This document shows positions 51,168 through 62,990 of a stretch of DNA of 64,000 bases, piece by piece (the stretch's first letter is position 1; each line of letters begins with the position of its first letter). The stretch covers positions 400,001-464,000 of the forward strand of contig CAUJNA010000535.1 of the NCBI GenBank assembly GCA_963377175.1. The letters are read 5' to 3'. Under the pieces are notes generated by a model. The model was not told where the DNA came from and made no database searches. It saw only the letters and a list, made by a program, of their open reading frames with translations. The position numbers were made by a program, and so were the translations under genes. Source of the stretch: Effrenium voratum (lineage: Eukaryota; Sar; Dinophyceae; Suessiales; Symbiodiniaceae).

Positions 51168-51271
51168 CAAAGGCGGAGCTGCAGGCAGCCGCGCTGAACC
51201 TGGGTCGGGGCTTCACCGTGGGGAGCCCCAAGCTCGACGCTTCGCGGGTCAATCCTCTGACCTGGTATTAA
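51168..51271 (+). CDS. Exon-like fragment
   Basis: Frame reading AELQAAALNLGRGFTVGSPK then LDASRVNPLTWY and a TAA. GC-rich, protein-like; probably a terminal exon. Family unknown. Confidence 0.35.
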
Positions 51272-51279
51272 GCGGGGGT

Positions 51280-52370
51280 TGGTTGTAGGTCACATTCACT
51301 TTGAAGCTAGTATAGGAAGCTGGTCGCAATCACATTTGTTTTGATTGAGATGGTTAACATTTGTTTTCATCGAGACGATGGTTAAATCACAATCAACATG
51401 TGTGGCAAACCTTCTATGTGGGTTTTGTTATTGAGCCTCCGGCAAATTCACAAAATTGCTGGTAGTCTGTTGGGGGGGGGCACCCAATTGTCCCATGCCC
51501 TTTTGAGGAACAAGCATTATTGTGTGGATCCTATGCATTGCTCAATCGGGTCAATGTTTCCGGCATCCTTTTTGGCATTGTGCATTCGAAGGTTTACTGT
51601 GCATGAAGCACGTCCTTGTGTGTATGTGTTGGTGTAAGTGTTTTGGGTGGGAACCAAAAGCAGAGGAATATTGGGCAGCATCTTACCTCCCTGCCCGGTA
51701 CCACCGTCATAGACAATCACATCAATCCTAGGTAGTGTGACGCTTGATTTACGATTGTTGCAGCCGTTTACTTTCTTGATTGGCGTTTAAAGCAAGAAGA
51801 ACCTGAATATTGGCGAATTTGGGGTCCGAGCACAGGTACAACTACGAATTTGTTGGTTAGAATGGTGCCCCTTGAAAGGAACCACTTGACATGATCATGT
51901 GTTAGCAACTGTCTACTTAAGCATGTTAGCTAGCTGCAGTTTGTTTTCTAAACTCTAACTCTTGATTCCAGTTCTCGGGGTGTGTTCAATCTGAGAAGAT
52001 GTTCCTGAAGTAGGAAGCCCCACCAGGTAAACAGTTTGCATGAAAGTAGTGATTTTGGACACTTCTCAAAGTTACTTTTGGAGGCTGCTGCCCTTTCGCC
52101 CATCAGGTGAAGGCTTATATTGAGGGTTTCACTTCAATAGGTGGATGCGTGTCCAGAAATGCATGGTAGTATGGAAGGTTTTTCCGCAAATAAAGGACCT
52201 TTCTTATACATTTTCCAATTGTGAGGATATTATGGATGAGGGGGGTTCAGTGTTTCCCAGTTGGGTGTGAGGATTCCAAGGGCCTTGGAGGAACAACGGC
52301 AACAGGAGTTGATACTAAGACCTGAAACCTTTCACCCAGTTGGGGGGGGCTTGAAAAGCAGCCCAAGCAC
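51280..52370. other. Host non-coding DNA, no gene recognised
   Basis: Mixed sequence without exon-like bias. Confidence 0.35.
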
Positions 52371-52384
52371 AGCAGCCACACAAA

Positions 52385-52505
52385 TTCCAGGGAACGTCCC
52401 AAAGCGGCGCAGGCTCCCAAGGCGTCGCCGGAGCCGAAGCCGGAGCCGCCCAAAGAGAAGGAGAAGGAGAAGGAGAAGCGGAGGACGCGGGACCCGGGGT
52501 TCGCT
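52385..52505 (+). CDS. Exon-like fragment, Pro/Lys/Glu-rich
   Basis: Frame reading RPKAAQAPKASPEPKPEPPK followed by EKEKEKEKRRTRDPG. Low complexity but strongly biased to GC-rich codons. Family unknown. Confidence 0.35.
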
Positions 52506-52699
52506 TTGGGCTTCTGGAAGCCTGCCATTCGCTTGCCGGTGTGGGCTTGTCGAAGGGAGAACTCCTTGGGATGAATTGAAAGGGTCCTCAGGCCCTAGGT
52601 TTCAGACCTATTCGGGGCCGAGCATGCCAGTAAGCAAAGGGGAGAGGGAAAACCGCCAACAGTTTATCGGTTGTTCGTTTTGCTTGGCTGAAAGAAAGG

Positions 52700-54260
52700 C
52701 ACCTGGAAAGTCGTAGAACACATCTTTGGGAGAGTCCCAGTTGAAGAGATCCCTGTTGGATTGAAGCTGGGGCCTGGCAAATCCTTTCCCCCAGTTTCCA
52801 TAGCGATGATTAGTAAGTACAAGTAGGTCCTAGGTCATGCACCTTCATTTGAAGGCTCGGGGTGCGCGGTAGAGTCAAGGAGGGCGACTGCTGCTGCAGC
52901 TGGTAGGGCCTTTGGAAAAAAAATGTGGATGACGAGCTGTCGGATCTCCGGGTTGCGCTGACCTGTTGGTGAACTGCGAGAGGTACGTTGCCGGAGTAAG
53001 CCATGCGATCCAACCAGTTGTCGCACGCCAAGGGGGCACCCGTTTTGTGTTGTTTTCAAGGGAAACCACGCGGAAGCCCACCATTTTGGGGTTCCCCCTT
53101 TTGAGGCAAACCCAAGCAACTTGGGGGTCCCTTGATTTTCCGAAGGAGGGGGTTCAAAAGGCAAGCACCGCGCTTAGTTTGCGGCCTGTGCCATGGTTGA
53201 ACGAGGATTGTGATTCAACCCGACCGATTACTGGGGACATCAGACCCCGGTTCCTCTGCAGGAAGTCAGGATCATAGCAGATATGGGTCAACATGACTGG
53301 AACCCTGCCTTGGTTTTAAAGGCATAGGAAAGGAAACGAAGCGCATGTGGAACATCCCCCCATGATGTTTATCAACACCAATCAGGATGTGTAGTGTTGC
53401 TTGGTGTAGGGGAGTAGAGGTGTTGGCTTTGTGTGTGCAACTCCGTCAAAGTAATCCTGATCCTCAATTCTGAAAAGAATGAGCCAGAGACTTGTTAATT
53501 TCCGGGCTTCCACTACTCGCTGCGGGATGCTTGGTCTGTACAGAGTTTGGGCAAAGCGCGGTTCGCTTCAGAGAAGCCGCGGCGCACTTGCCTGAAGATG
53601 TTCAATTCGGATCCATTCAGAGTTGGAAGGGGCGGGGTACAATGACGCCTCTACTCACAGATGAACGCACATGTGAATCCATACCGCAATCCCAGGAGCT
53701 CACCCACCAAAGAAAGCTGACGCCCTATTCAGTTGTTGGGTTATTTTTTGGGAACCCTTGGTTCTTCAGGAAACTGCCCAGTGAAACATTTGAGGGGTCC
53801 CTCATTTTGAGACCGTCTTGAATCAAGACAGTTTCTTTTCACAAGCGAGGCAAACGGTCAGCTTAGAAGCCTGGGACCTGGCCATTGTTTGAGAATCCTC
53901 ACAGCCCAGAATAAAACCACACCCTCCCAAAGCAACAGAAGAAAAAGGGGTCTTCCCCTAAAGTATATAGATCACCCGGATCCAGTCAAGTGATTTTCGA
54001 GAGAAACGATTAACCCCCCGCCCCCCGCAACTCCCCAACTCCTCCCGGCCTTATTTTGTGGTCTCCTACACCAAAAGAACTGGCTTCATGCGTCGTTCTC
54101 TTCAGAAACCACACATTTGTTCAGGTCCTTGGCGCATGTTCTGAAGCGAATCCCTCAACAAAGGGAGGGTATGCTCAGTTGCCAACAACCGACCTTTTTG
54201 ACCTTAATTGTTTGTTTTGGTTTGGTCTTGTTCTTGTCAAGGTCCCAAAAGGTTATCCTT
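52700..54260. other. Host non-coding DNA, no gene recognised
   Basis: No supported exon. Contains purine- and C-rich stretches (about 54015-54030). Confidence 0.35.
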
Positions 54261-54274
54261 CTATGTCCAGAGTA

Positions 54275-54385
54275 CGGCTCTCCCCGCGAAGTGGAGGAGC
54301 AGAAGTCCCAAGAGGGGCGGCCAGGACCTTCGGCCCGAAAACGGGATCGGGAGCACGTGTTGGCCGCTGTAGTTCTGGGGTTCAA
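54275..54385 (+). CDS. Exon-like fragment
   Basis: Frame reading YGSPREVEEQKSQEGRPGPS then ARKRDREHVLAAVVLG. GC-rich and charged. Family unknown. Confidence 0.3.
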
Positions 54386-54871
54386 ACGACCAGCAAAGGA
54401 ATTGGGGTTCATGTAACCACCGGTGGTTACCTCAAAATTGTGATTATCTGAGTTGGGTCAACCACTCTTTTAATGGGGGTTGAAACGTAGGGGTCGGGTG
54501 TCCCACTGAGAAAGCAAGCAGACAGGACACCTGCCACGTTGCCCATGATGAAGGTTGCTTTCTCAGGAAGCCCTCAGGGGCTTGTGCACTCTACTAGTTC
54601 ACCCGGACTGTATCGTGTATATTGCAAGCAACTAATCTTACCTGGCCGAAGTCAGCTTCACCTTGTTGAGAGCTTGGGTTGTTTGACACAGCAGGAAGGA
54701 GTGTTTGCTGCTGACTTGGGCCCTGCTGCTCAGGCAGAGCGCGCATAGTCCTAATGTGTACAAAGATCAGATGCGAAGACAAAGACTTGGATGAAGAAAC
54801 ACCTGGACTTTTCAAGACCCGTGAAGCATAGCATGAATTATTTTACATGCATATATTATATGTTTGTCTTT

Positions 54872-54924
54872 ATATATATATATATGGAACAGTGGCAAAG
54901 TGTTTCCCCCCCCCCCCCCCGTGT
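54872..54924. repeat. (TA)n plus poly-C tract
   Basis: An alternating TA run at 54872-54886 and a run of about 15 C starting near 54906. Confidence 0.85.
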
Positions 54925-55542
54925 ATCAAAAGCTCCTTTCCCGGGCTTCGTTTTTTTTGGGTTGACGACATGCCCAAGCGAGCCAAGGTCCACATCTTTG
55001 TCGGAAGCAAATAGGGACTTAGAGCGCCTTTTATGAGCTGGCCTCAAAATATGTCCTTCATTTTCCCTCCGTGCAGGTGTCAGGCACGACAACTCCGCTA
55101 GGAGAAGTACCCCTGGCTGGATGGTTCCCATGTTTAGAGGAAACGTCTTTTGGGACATGGGCTCCATGTTTTGCAGCGTACCCAGTGATTCCTCAAAAAT
55201 GCCCTTGGACCAATGGATCCAAAAGCTTGGCAGGAATCGCCGCCGCAAGAAGAGCCTGTAGCCGCTGGCTTAGGATCGTGCGAATCCGGGGCTCTTCCAG
55301 CGAATTTAACCCATGTCTTCGCTTGGGGCCCCTTCTGTCGGAAGGATTGATCAGGATCAGCCCACCAAGGCACATTGGGCGACGGGTCGGGAAGTTGGAA
55401 CGCCATGCCAAACCTGGGCACAGCGGTCAAGACACAAGGCTCAACTTGCGAACAAAAATCAGTGTGTCGCCCAAAATGGGGCTGTTTCCGTTGGCTTTCC
55501 CTGTAAAGCCACCCGCAAAACAAGAGTGCGCACTCAAGAATA

Positions 55543-55757
55543 GAGGCCGTTTCAAACGGGGAGCCACCGAATCGGCTGAGGACAAGATGAAGGCTTGGAA
55601 GGTTCTCCAGGGCCTCGAGAAGCTGCGTGCTCAGATGTTTGAAACAGAAGACGGTCTCACTGTCTTCATGAAAACCTATGGAAAAGGATCGTTTGGCAAA
55701 GGGAAATCAAAGGAACAAAGACCCCTATTTGGAGGTTGTTACGTGATGGACGCGTAG
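55543..55757 (+). CDS. Exon-like fragment
   Basis: Frame with TESAEDKMKAWKVLQGLEKL followed by RAQMFETEDGLTVFMKTYGK, ending at 55757. It has helical amphipathic protein-like content and low stop density. The SAEDK segment recurs in the 58285-58440 fragment, which may be coincidence. Family unknown. Confidence 0.4.
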
Positions 55758-55949
55758 GGTCTATTTTGCAACCTGCCAGGGAAATCGAAGGACGGCTGCA
55801 TCTTCTTGGGGGCAGGGGGGTTGCCCGGTTTGGAGACAAACTCATATTTGCCTGTTTCGGGTGGTTGAAGCATCGCAACGTCCTTTGGGTATCATCGTTA
55901 AAGGGAAATACAGATTAGTCCAATGGCCGCTGGCACGGTTTTGGCCGTG

Positions 55950-56036
55950 CTAGCCATCCCCTTAGCCTTTTAGCTTTTTAGTGTTTAGTGGGGATTTCCA
56001 TTTGACCCACTACAAGTTACACTTTTAGCGGGGGAT
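55950..56036. repeat. Dispersed repeat family C, copy 1
   Basis: CCATCCCCTTAGC, then TTTTAGC and GTTTAGT-GGGATTTC and a GTGATT/GGGGATC end. Copy 2 is at 60889-60976. Confidence 0.65.
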
Positions 56037-56097
56037 CTGAGGACAGCCGGTGCCTAGTCGCGTGGCAGGGAAGCCCTTCGATCTCGCGGATCGAGGC

Positions 56098-56185
56098 CTG
56101 TGGAGAAGCCCAAGCCGCTGCCCACGCCGCCGCCGGAAGCAAAGAAAGAGCCAGAGGACGGCGCCAGAGTGCGCAAAATGTTGTT
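56098..56185 (+). CDS. Exon-like fragment, Pro/Lys-rich
   Basis: Frame reading VEKPKPLPTPPPEAKKEPED then GARVRKM, followed by a TG-rich microsatellite. Family unknown. Confidence 0.3.
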
Positions 56186-56189
56186 GTTT

Positions 56190-56685
56190 TGTGCTTTTTG
56201 CCGTGCTTTGTGGGTGTGTTCTCATTATCTAGTGTTTGTGTGTTGTTGTGTTTGTGCGTTAGTGTTAGTGTTGGTGTTTCTGTGCTTGCATGCTTGCGGG
56301 TTTCTGTGTTTGTGTGTTGTTGTTTGTGTGTGTGTGTGTTGGCGTATCGTTTGCCAGTTTTCGTTTCGGTGTGTGTGTGTGTGAATAAGTTTGCTGGTGT
56401 ATGGGTCTGGGTGTGCTGGTTTGCGGGGTGTTGGCCTTTGTGTGTGTGTGTGTGCCTTGAGTGCATGCATGCTATGCACTGTGTGATGTATGTGTGAGTG
56501 GTCGTATGAGCTGTGTGTATGTTCGCTGTCTGCCGTGTTGTGCTGTTTGTGCTGTGTGTGTGTCTCTGTGCGTTGGTGCGCTTGTGTGTCTCTGTGTATT
56601 TGTGTCTCTGTGTTTTTCTTGCGTGTCTTTGTCTCTTTCGCACCTCTCTCTCCCTCTCTCTCTCCCTCTCCCTCTCTGTCTGTGC
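56190..56685. repeat. TG-rich microsatellite region
   Basis: Long irregular (TG)n/(TGTT)n tract, ending in a CT-rich run (56642-56680). Cys/Val and His/Thr frames across it are artefacts. Confidence 0.9.
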
Positions 56686-57144
56686 ACGTCTATGTGGTTG
56701 ACCATCAAAGTGAAATACTTGGTTTAATGTAAACCATATATGTTTGTTGCATTTTGCCAAGAGATGTCAGGACTTTAACTTTTTGCCAAATGGGTTTTCC
56801 GTATTAAACCTCTAAACGTCAAGTCAAACTTTTTTAGCCGGGCTTCGCAGAAAGCAACCGAGATATATGTTCGATGTGGACACCTGGTTTTGCTGGTGGA
56901 CCATGCGCACACGGCTCAGGAGACGCGCTTTGGCTGGCTGCCGGCCAGGCACCGAGCGAGAGCCGGCCTGCAGAGCTTAGATCGAGGGCATGCTGTTTGT
57001 TTTTTGTTCAGGTAAAACAAAGTCAATGAGTCCTTTTGCTAAGGGTTTCTCATGATTTTTGGGTGCTCACCCGATCTCCCTGCATTTCATGCCTGAGTTG
57101 ATCAGAAATCCAATTCGTGCCGATTGTGTTGGAGAGAGGTGTGA

Positions 57145-57185
57145 TCATCATCAGCATCATCATCATCATCATCACCATCATCATG
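57145..57185. repeat. (ATC)n microsatellite
   Basis: CATCATCATC-type run. A second run (57299-57323) lies inside the adjacent tRNA-like sequence. Confidence 0.9.
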
Positions 57186-57242
57186 ATCCCAGTGGTCAGG
57201 AACGACAGCCGCGAGTTGACATGTTTGCTCTCAGGGCAGGCA

Positions 57243-57357
57243 GGACCAGTTGCCCAATGGGTGAGGCGTCGCAATTTCGAGGGTTCTTCTTGCAGAAGCA
57301 TCATCATGATCATCATCATCATCGCAAACCATAGTGGTTCGAATCCACTCTGGTCCG
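57243..57357 (+). tRNA. tRNA-like locus with expanded middle
   Basis: GGACCAG (57243-57249) pairs perfectly with CTGGTCC (57350-57356), with G57357 as discriminator base. A perfect T-arm lies directly before the 3' strand: AGTGG, TTCGAAT, CCACT (57333-57349). A plausible D-arm follows the 5' strand (TT, then GCCCAATGGGTGAGGC). The anticodon arm is not intact: about 65 nt, including an ATC microsatellite, sit where roughly 24 are expected. It is either an intron-containing or long-variable-arm tRNA, or more probably a tRNA pseudogene. TTC and TCG are both possible anticodons; I cannot choose. Confidence 0.45.
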
Positions 57358-57359
57358 CA

Positions 57360-58280
57360 TTACTGAACAACTTGAGACTTTTCGGATGCCGAGGATGGCG
57401 CGGCCTGCTCCATGTGCTCAAAGCCGGCTGCTTAGAGCGGAAAAGTGTGTACCCATGTCTAACTGTTCAGAATACTGAGGTGAATCCCTGCAGCAAGCTT
57501 ATGAATGCTGTATTTGACCCAGATTCTTGGAGTTCTGAGACAATCACCGGAGCTTCTCTTTTGAACCACAACTGACAAAAGAGCCAGTATCCAGGCGGTT
57601 TTTACATGTACTTCAGCTTTGAACGCGTGATCGCGATGAGTTTATCCAAAACCACACGGCTCAACACGAACTGAACCGTTGACTAGTCGCTGCCAGGAGC
57701 GTCGTGGAGAAGGGAGGCGTGTACTGCGGCCGCAAACGCGGCCCCAAAGACTTCGGCGGCTGCTTTGAGGTGCCAAAGTTTGGCACGTGCGACTTTCGGC
57801 CTAGGTGGCGGGTTGAAGCCAAGAGACAGATCGCTCATGTCGACTTGAAGTCTTTTGCAGTGTATTCCATGATTTAAATGTTGGGAAAGACAGCTCGTCC
57901 GGGCAGATTTGTGCGCCAAGTTTGGCCATGGGTCCAGACCCTTTATTTGGTGGTGATTCCATGTAGCCTGCTCGCCCTGCACTATGCAGCTTTCCTTTCA
58001 ACACAAAGTGGCGCAACATCCGGCTCACCGCGACTCTGTGCCAGGCGATTTGTTGGAAGTGCATGAACAAGCAGCGTGCCGGGCACTTGATGTTCTAGTG
58101 CAAAAACCGATGGCCTCCCATGGGTCAAGGCCAGCCAACTGATCTGGGGGTTGATGCTCGCAACTCATCCGACCATCATGTTTATCCTGAAAACCAGCTG
58201 TCTCCCCTAGTTGCTGGCTTTCCGGCACGAAAGATTCATTGTTGCTTTTCACACCCCGTTACTCGCTTTTCTGCTTGAAA
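57360..58280. other. Host non-coding DNA, no gene recognised
   Basis: No supported exon or repeat. Confidence 0.35.
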
Positions 58281-58284
58281 TGTA

Positions 58285-58440
58285 AGATCCCTGAAAAGAA
58301 GGGGGAAGTTCCCAGCGCTGAGGACAAGATTGGCAAGATCAAGACCACAAAGTCCGAGTTCAGCTCCCTTGGTCCTGATGCTTGGTGGATGCACGAGCGG
58401 TGCATGACGCCGGAGGACTGGTCCGAAATCGTTTGTTTTG
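58285..58440 (+). CDS. Exon-like fragment
   Basis: Frame with GEVPSAEDKIGKIKTTKSEF then SSLGPDAWWMHERCMTPEDW and SEIVCFE, followed by GTGCGG, a possible donor. Trp/Cys/His content and low stop density support coding. Family unknown. Confidence 0.4.
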
Positions 58441-59004
58441 AGGTGCGGGGGGGATACTCACGGGTTTGTCTGAAAAGGGGTACCCGTTTTAGGGTAGAGG
58501 GAAACCAACTACAAACCACCCAGTTTTGGGTATCCCCCTTTCGAGTAACGGACAAGCTGGCGTCTAAAACCCGGCCAAGTGTGTCCAAGTGATCATGCGG
58601 CTTTGTTCGGGACGAGCATTAAGGATGTGATCCTCCAAACAGCTAACAGAGTGAACAGCAAGTACTGAAGGGAAACAGCTTGTCGGTTCCAAATTCACAG
58701 AGCAATGAGTACTGAAGGGTGGGGGTACGTATGGGTACGTGGCTCGTGGACACAAGTATTTCTGATGTCCACGCCCACCTCCAAGAATTCATATCCAGGC
58801 AAACCTTGCAGTGTGTCTTGTCGCATCTGGGGGTGGGCAAAATTCGGGCCGTTTTTGGTACCCCCTTCAGACTGCGGACCGTGCAACCAGTGGCCAACTA
58901 CGTGTCGGAGGCCAAAGATCAGGTAGCCGGTCCATCGGAGACAGCTGGGTGTCCTCAAAGCGAGGACCCTAGCGTGAGGTTTGATCGTTGAGAGGTTCAG
59001 AGAA

Positions 59005-59085
59005 GGACACCCGGAGCTTGCAGGACAAGAAAGAATACTTCAAAGAAGATGAGGAGGAAGAAGAGGCTCGGATGGTTTACTTGAT
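59005..59085 (+). CDS. Exon-like fragment, acidic
   Basis: Frame reading RSLQDKKEYFKEDEEEEEAR. A short charged piece. Family unknown. Confidence 0.3.
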
Positions 59086-59569
59086 GTGTTGATGCACATT
59101 GCCCCAAGAACTAAAAGGATCAAAGGCCTGAAAGGAAAGGCAACATGATTCAAAACACGCAACCATACAATCAGCAAGGGTTGTCCAAGTCAATTCACCA
59201 GGGCAGAGCAAAACTGGAAAAAGCTCATAAACATCGCCCAACAAATGATCCGATGACACCACCTGCAGCCAGACATGAGCGCCTATGGCAGGCTGGTTGT
59301 TAAGGCAGTGGGAAGAAACGCCGCCACAGAAATATATGTTTTTTTTCTCGGGAACTGTGCGCCCTTTTTCGGGCAAGGCACCTGGCCAATGAATCGCGGC
59401 AAAAAGATTGGTCCAGGAGAGTCTCCGGAGTGAACCCATGTTTTTCAGCACTCCCCCCAGCAATCAGGAAGTGCACAAGTGCACAGGCACCCTTTCCAAC
59501 CGGAGAATTGTCTTCCAAACAAAGGTGGTTGCGCAGCAAGCCGCTTTGAGCTCCAAGCAACGTTTGTTG

Positions 59570-59648
59570 GTGGGTAGGTTGGGGATGGTTGCGGGTGGTT
59601 CGGGATGGTTAGGGATGGTTGGGGATGGTTAGGGATGGTTAGGGACGT
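59570..59648. repeat. ~10-bp tandem repeat
   Basis: Repeated GGGATGGTTA/GGGATGGTTG units. Confidence 0.9.
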
Positions 59649-59721
59649 CAACAACCTTCCAGATACCGCAATCCATTTGTTAGCAGGGTACTCAGCACTT
59701 TTCCGGCACCGTTAGCTCACA

Positions 59722-59772
59722 GGAGGTGAAGCCCAAGAGGAAGAAGAAGTTCAAGGAGGACGATAGCAGAAA
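59722..59772 (+). CDS. Short exon-like fragment, Lys-rich
   Basis: Frame reading EVKPKRKKKFKEDDS after CACAGG. Very short, so weak. Confidence 0.25.
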
Positions 59773-59779
59773 TGCACCA

Positions 59780-61800
59780 TCGCTAAGCAATATAAGGGGC
59801 CACAAAATGTGTACACATTTTCCTATCATGAGGTAGTTTGGTATTTAAGTACCACAAACCCCATTGTAATTGATTCTTGGGTCCTTATTTTGGAGTGGAC
59901 ATTTAAGGAATCTGCAGATTTCTGCTTGGTTGCAAGCTTCGACTCGTTTCCGAGCATACATGGATGCTCTGTTATGCAAGCAGAATCTTGTGAATCGAAT
60001 GTATTCGACTGCACTAGTATGAATAGCCTGTAGCCTGGGCGTTACGAACGCAGGAGGTGAGTCCATGCTATTGTTTTTGAGGGGATGGACAAGCAATTTT
60101 TGACCGGGTTGCTTTGGTGTATAGGTGAAAATCGGCCAAAGCGCATGTTGTTTGATTTCGCGGTCGAGGCTTGTTTGCTGCTTTTCCAGCGGAGCAAACA
60201 AACCATTCGAACATATTCGATCGCTTATGAAGCTATGGGTTGTCCGGAACAAGCAGCCGCCCTTCCAAATCCGAGTCGGTTTGATTTGCGCCACCTCTTC
60301 GGTGGTCCGCCAAAAAGGCCACGAGACGTGGACGGGTTCCAGGTGGCTCTTGGTGGTGTCTTGATTTTGTCAACTAGACGCACACTGCAATCCATGCCAG
60401 GCTGTTTTGCGTGATAGTTGTAAGGCACCATTTGAGTACACGAAACTAGTGGCACTGCTCAAGAGCCTGTCCTCATTCCAAGACAACATCATGAAACAGC
60501 GCGGATTGCTGGTAGAATGCACGCACGGAGGACAGAATAAGTGATCATGTTGAGGGGTTGTTCGTGTCGTAGTGTGAGCCTCCGCATTTGCTCACAAGAT
60601 CTTACAAGCAGGGGGCAAGAAAGTAAGTGATGCCAGATCGCTTGTCGTCCATGCTCCAGCTGAAAGCATGAGAGGGTAAACTGACCGGAGAAGACCCACG
60701 AAGCGCACAGTAAAGCACGTGCCAAGGTTACGCTTGATAGTCACCAAAGCGGACTGAGACTCGGTTTCACGAAAGGTCCTTGGCTGTTCCTGTTGAGTGA
60801 TTTTTGTACAGCCACCCTTGCAAGCTTACCCATCAAATTGACGGTTCCCCCGAAAATAACAGAAAGTATGCTCTTGGTGGTTCCCAGCCATCCCCTTAGC
60901 TTTGCAGCTTTTTAGGGTTTAGTAGGGATTTCAATTTAATCCTGGGCAGCCCAGTGCTGGTGTGTTTAGCTGGTGATTTAACGTGTCTTCGGTCTTCGTG
61001 ACCGCTGCCTTGAGGCCCCGACAGTTGCAACCTTCAACATCCCCAATCCCACCCCCCACTCCAAGCCCATCGAAGCCCGTGTTCATTCAAACACCCATCA
61101 AAGCAAAGGCTCGGCAATGGGCACTCATGTTGCGGCTGCCGTCGCCTACTCCTGTGCGCGGGCTGCTGCGTTGCCGTGGCCTCGGCTCTCGATGTTCCCA
61201 GGCCTAAGGTGCCTATCGAGGCCTCAGTGGGCGGGTCATTGGAAATCGGGATTGAAGGTGGTGGTTTTTTGTTTATGGTTTAACCTGGTCATTCACGGGT
61301 TATGGTTCTACTTGGTCATTCACGGGTATACTCGATCATTCATAATTATTTCATAGGTATTTCACGGTTCCATATGTGTATTCAATTCTACCAATACATG
61401 TCCTATTCAGTTCGGCAATTCGCAAGACTCACTCGAAACGATTTTGGGCCTCTTCGAAGTCCCACAACTGATTATCTGGGGTCCAGATAACAGATAGATG
61501 CTAAAGACTCAAACGCCTTAAGGGTGCTACAGCTATAGACCCAGGCCGGACCCTTTCCGGGCGAATAGGGATTCGATGAGATCATGTTGATGGGTAGCCA
61601 AAGCTAGGGCTCAGGGTAAACTAATTCCATGCGAACAGACCATTTAAAATATATTGAATCTCCGTGTTCTGTGCGGTCCAAGCCACTGGTACCAAGTGCA
61701 CAGCTCCAGCGCGGATGTCCGGCAGAGCCGAGAGCGGAGGCCTGGATGCGGCCTTCTTCGCGCCATCCTTCGAAGAGGCACAGGGGCGAGGTCCCCCGGC
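59780..61800. other. Host non-coding DNA with family C copy
   Basis: 60889-60976 is the second family C repeat. The rest is unrecognised. Confidence 0.35.
60889..60976. repeat. Dispersed repeat family C, copy 2
   Basis: CCATCCCCTTAGC, GCTTTTTAGGGTTTAGTAGG and GGGATTTCAATTT match the copy at 55950-56036. Confidence 0.65.
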
Positions 61801-61804
61801 GAGT

Positions 61805-61880
61805 CGCCCTTTTACCGTTTCTGTTTTGGGGGTGGGTTCCCCTAAAATAGAGTACAGAAAAAGAGGTACCCTTATAGCCG
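61805..61880 (+). repeat. Dispersed repeat family A, copy 3
   Basis: GGGGGTGGGTTCCCCTA, TAGAGTACAG and AGGTACCCTTAT match the other copies; the 3' end has diverged. Confidence 0.7.
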
Positions 61881-61929
61881 TCCGGGTTCAAGCACCCCTC
61901 GGCTCAGGGAGCTGAGCCCCCGGGGCAGG

Positions 61930-62620
61930 GCTGGGGCTCCATTGCCCGGTCCTGCGTCCAAAAAGCCATGGCTGGCAGCTCTGTCTTCAACCTGCTCCTC
62001 GTGCACCCCCTGGTCACCCTCTTCATTCGGGGAGCTTATCCGCTTGGTTACGCATTCGTTGCCGGTCCGCTTCACCCGGGAGGCATCCTGGCCTTTGGGT
62101 CAGTCCCAGCCTCGAGACACCCCCTTTCTTATGGGGTGAAGGTATTGCTGGCCCTCTTCGTTGTGCGCCTTCGGCCCCTTTGATGCCTCGTTCTCTTCGC
62201 GCTCTGCATCTGCTTCTCTGGGCGGGTCTACCTGAGTGTGGGTTGTGCCCTTTTGACTCGGCGGTGGTGATGCGGGCTGCCTTGCCCATTGTGCCCTTGG
62301 GTCGTTAGGGCTGCTACCTCATGGTGCTTTCCATATCCCTGTGGCGTGTGCCAGTGGCTCCGGAGGTCCCGACTTCCTTGGGCTTGCTTGTCCAACTTCG
62401 GGCCCTACGCTTGTGCAGCAGTTTTGTGCTTTTCCCCTTTCTTGGTGTGCTGCCGGGGTCTTGCCCGGCGCGCCGGTGGGCCTGCTCACCCGGCCTGCGG
62501 ATTGAGCCTTTGGCTCTCCGAGGAGCTTGTTCGTGTCACGGCCCTGAGGGCCTCCGTTACTGGTGGTGGGGCGGCACGCCCCACTCACCAGCGCAGCCGA
62601 TCGCGGATGCGCCGAGTGCC
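61930..62620. other. GC-rich host block, possibly exonic
   Basis: Two or three frames stay open across parts of this block (for example 62289-62819 and 61968-62183 on the plus strand), but no frame has a recognisable signature and the opposite strand is equally open. Confidence 0.3.
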
Positions 62621-62621
62621 A

Positions 62622-62664
62622 AAGGGGTACCCTTATTCTGACCTCTCTCCTTTAGGACCTAGCT
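62622..62664 (+). repeat. Dispersed repeat family A, 3' fragment
   Basis: AGGGGTACCCTTATTCTGACC and CTCTCTCC-TTTAGGAC match the 3' third of the family. Confidence 0.65.
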
Positions 62665-62864
62665 GTGGACGGAGTTTTTTACTTCATCACCTTCGGCCAA
62701 GGGACCAGCGATTTCCAATGAAAGAGTCCATACGGTTTGCCTTCCTTGTGTTTGTGCTACAGTCTTCGCGTAGGCTCCGCAGAGGCCCGCCAAGGCATTC
62801 TCGTAGGCTAATGCCTTGAATAAGTAAGCCTTTTCTAGCAGCCAGATCCTTTGTGTGGTTCTCA

Positions 62865-62990
62865 CTTGTACTGTACAGGTGATACGAGCCGGTGCGAAAG
62901 TGTGCTTCTCGTACTACACTTGTATGCTGAAAAATTGCGATCTTCCAGCTGGAGCTGCCAGAGTGCCTTTCACGTAGTGCACTTGAACTG
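62865..62990. repeat. Copy of the ~70-bp tandem repeat family
   Basis: CTACACTTGTATGCTGAAAA and CAGCTGGAGCTGCC resemble the units at 6530-6800. Confidence 0.65.

Noticed and set aside
56017..56760. 247-codon minus-strand frame rich in His, Thr and Arg
   Set aside because: Translation of the TG-rich microsatellite region; only the short Pro/Lys-rich plus-strand piece at 56098-56185 looks exonic.
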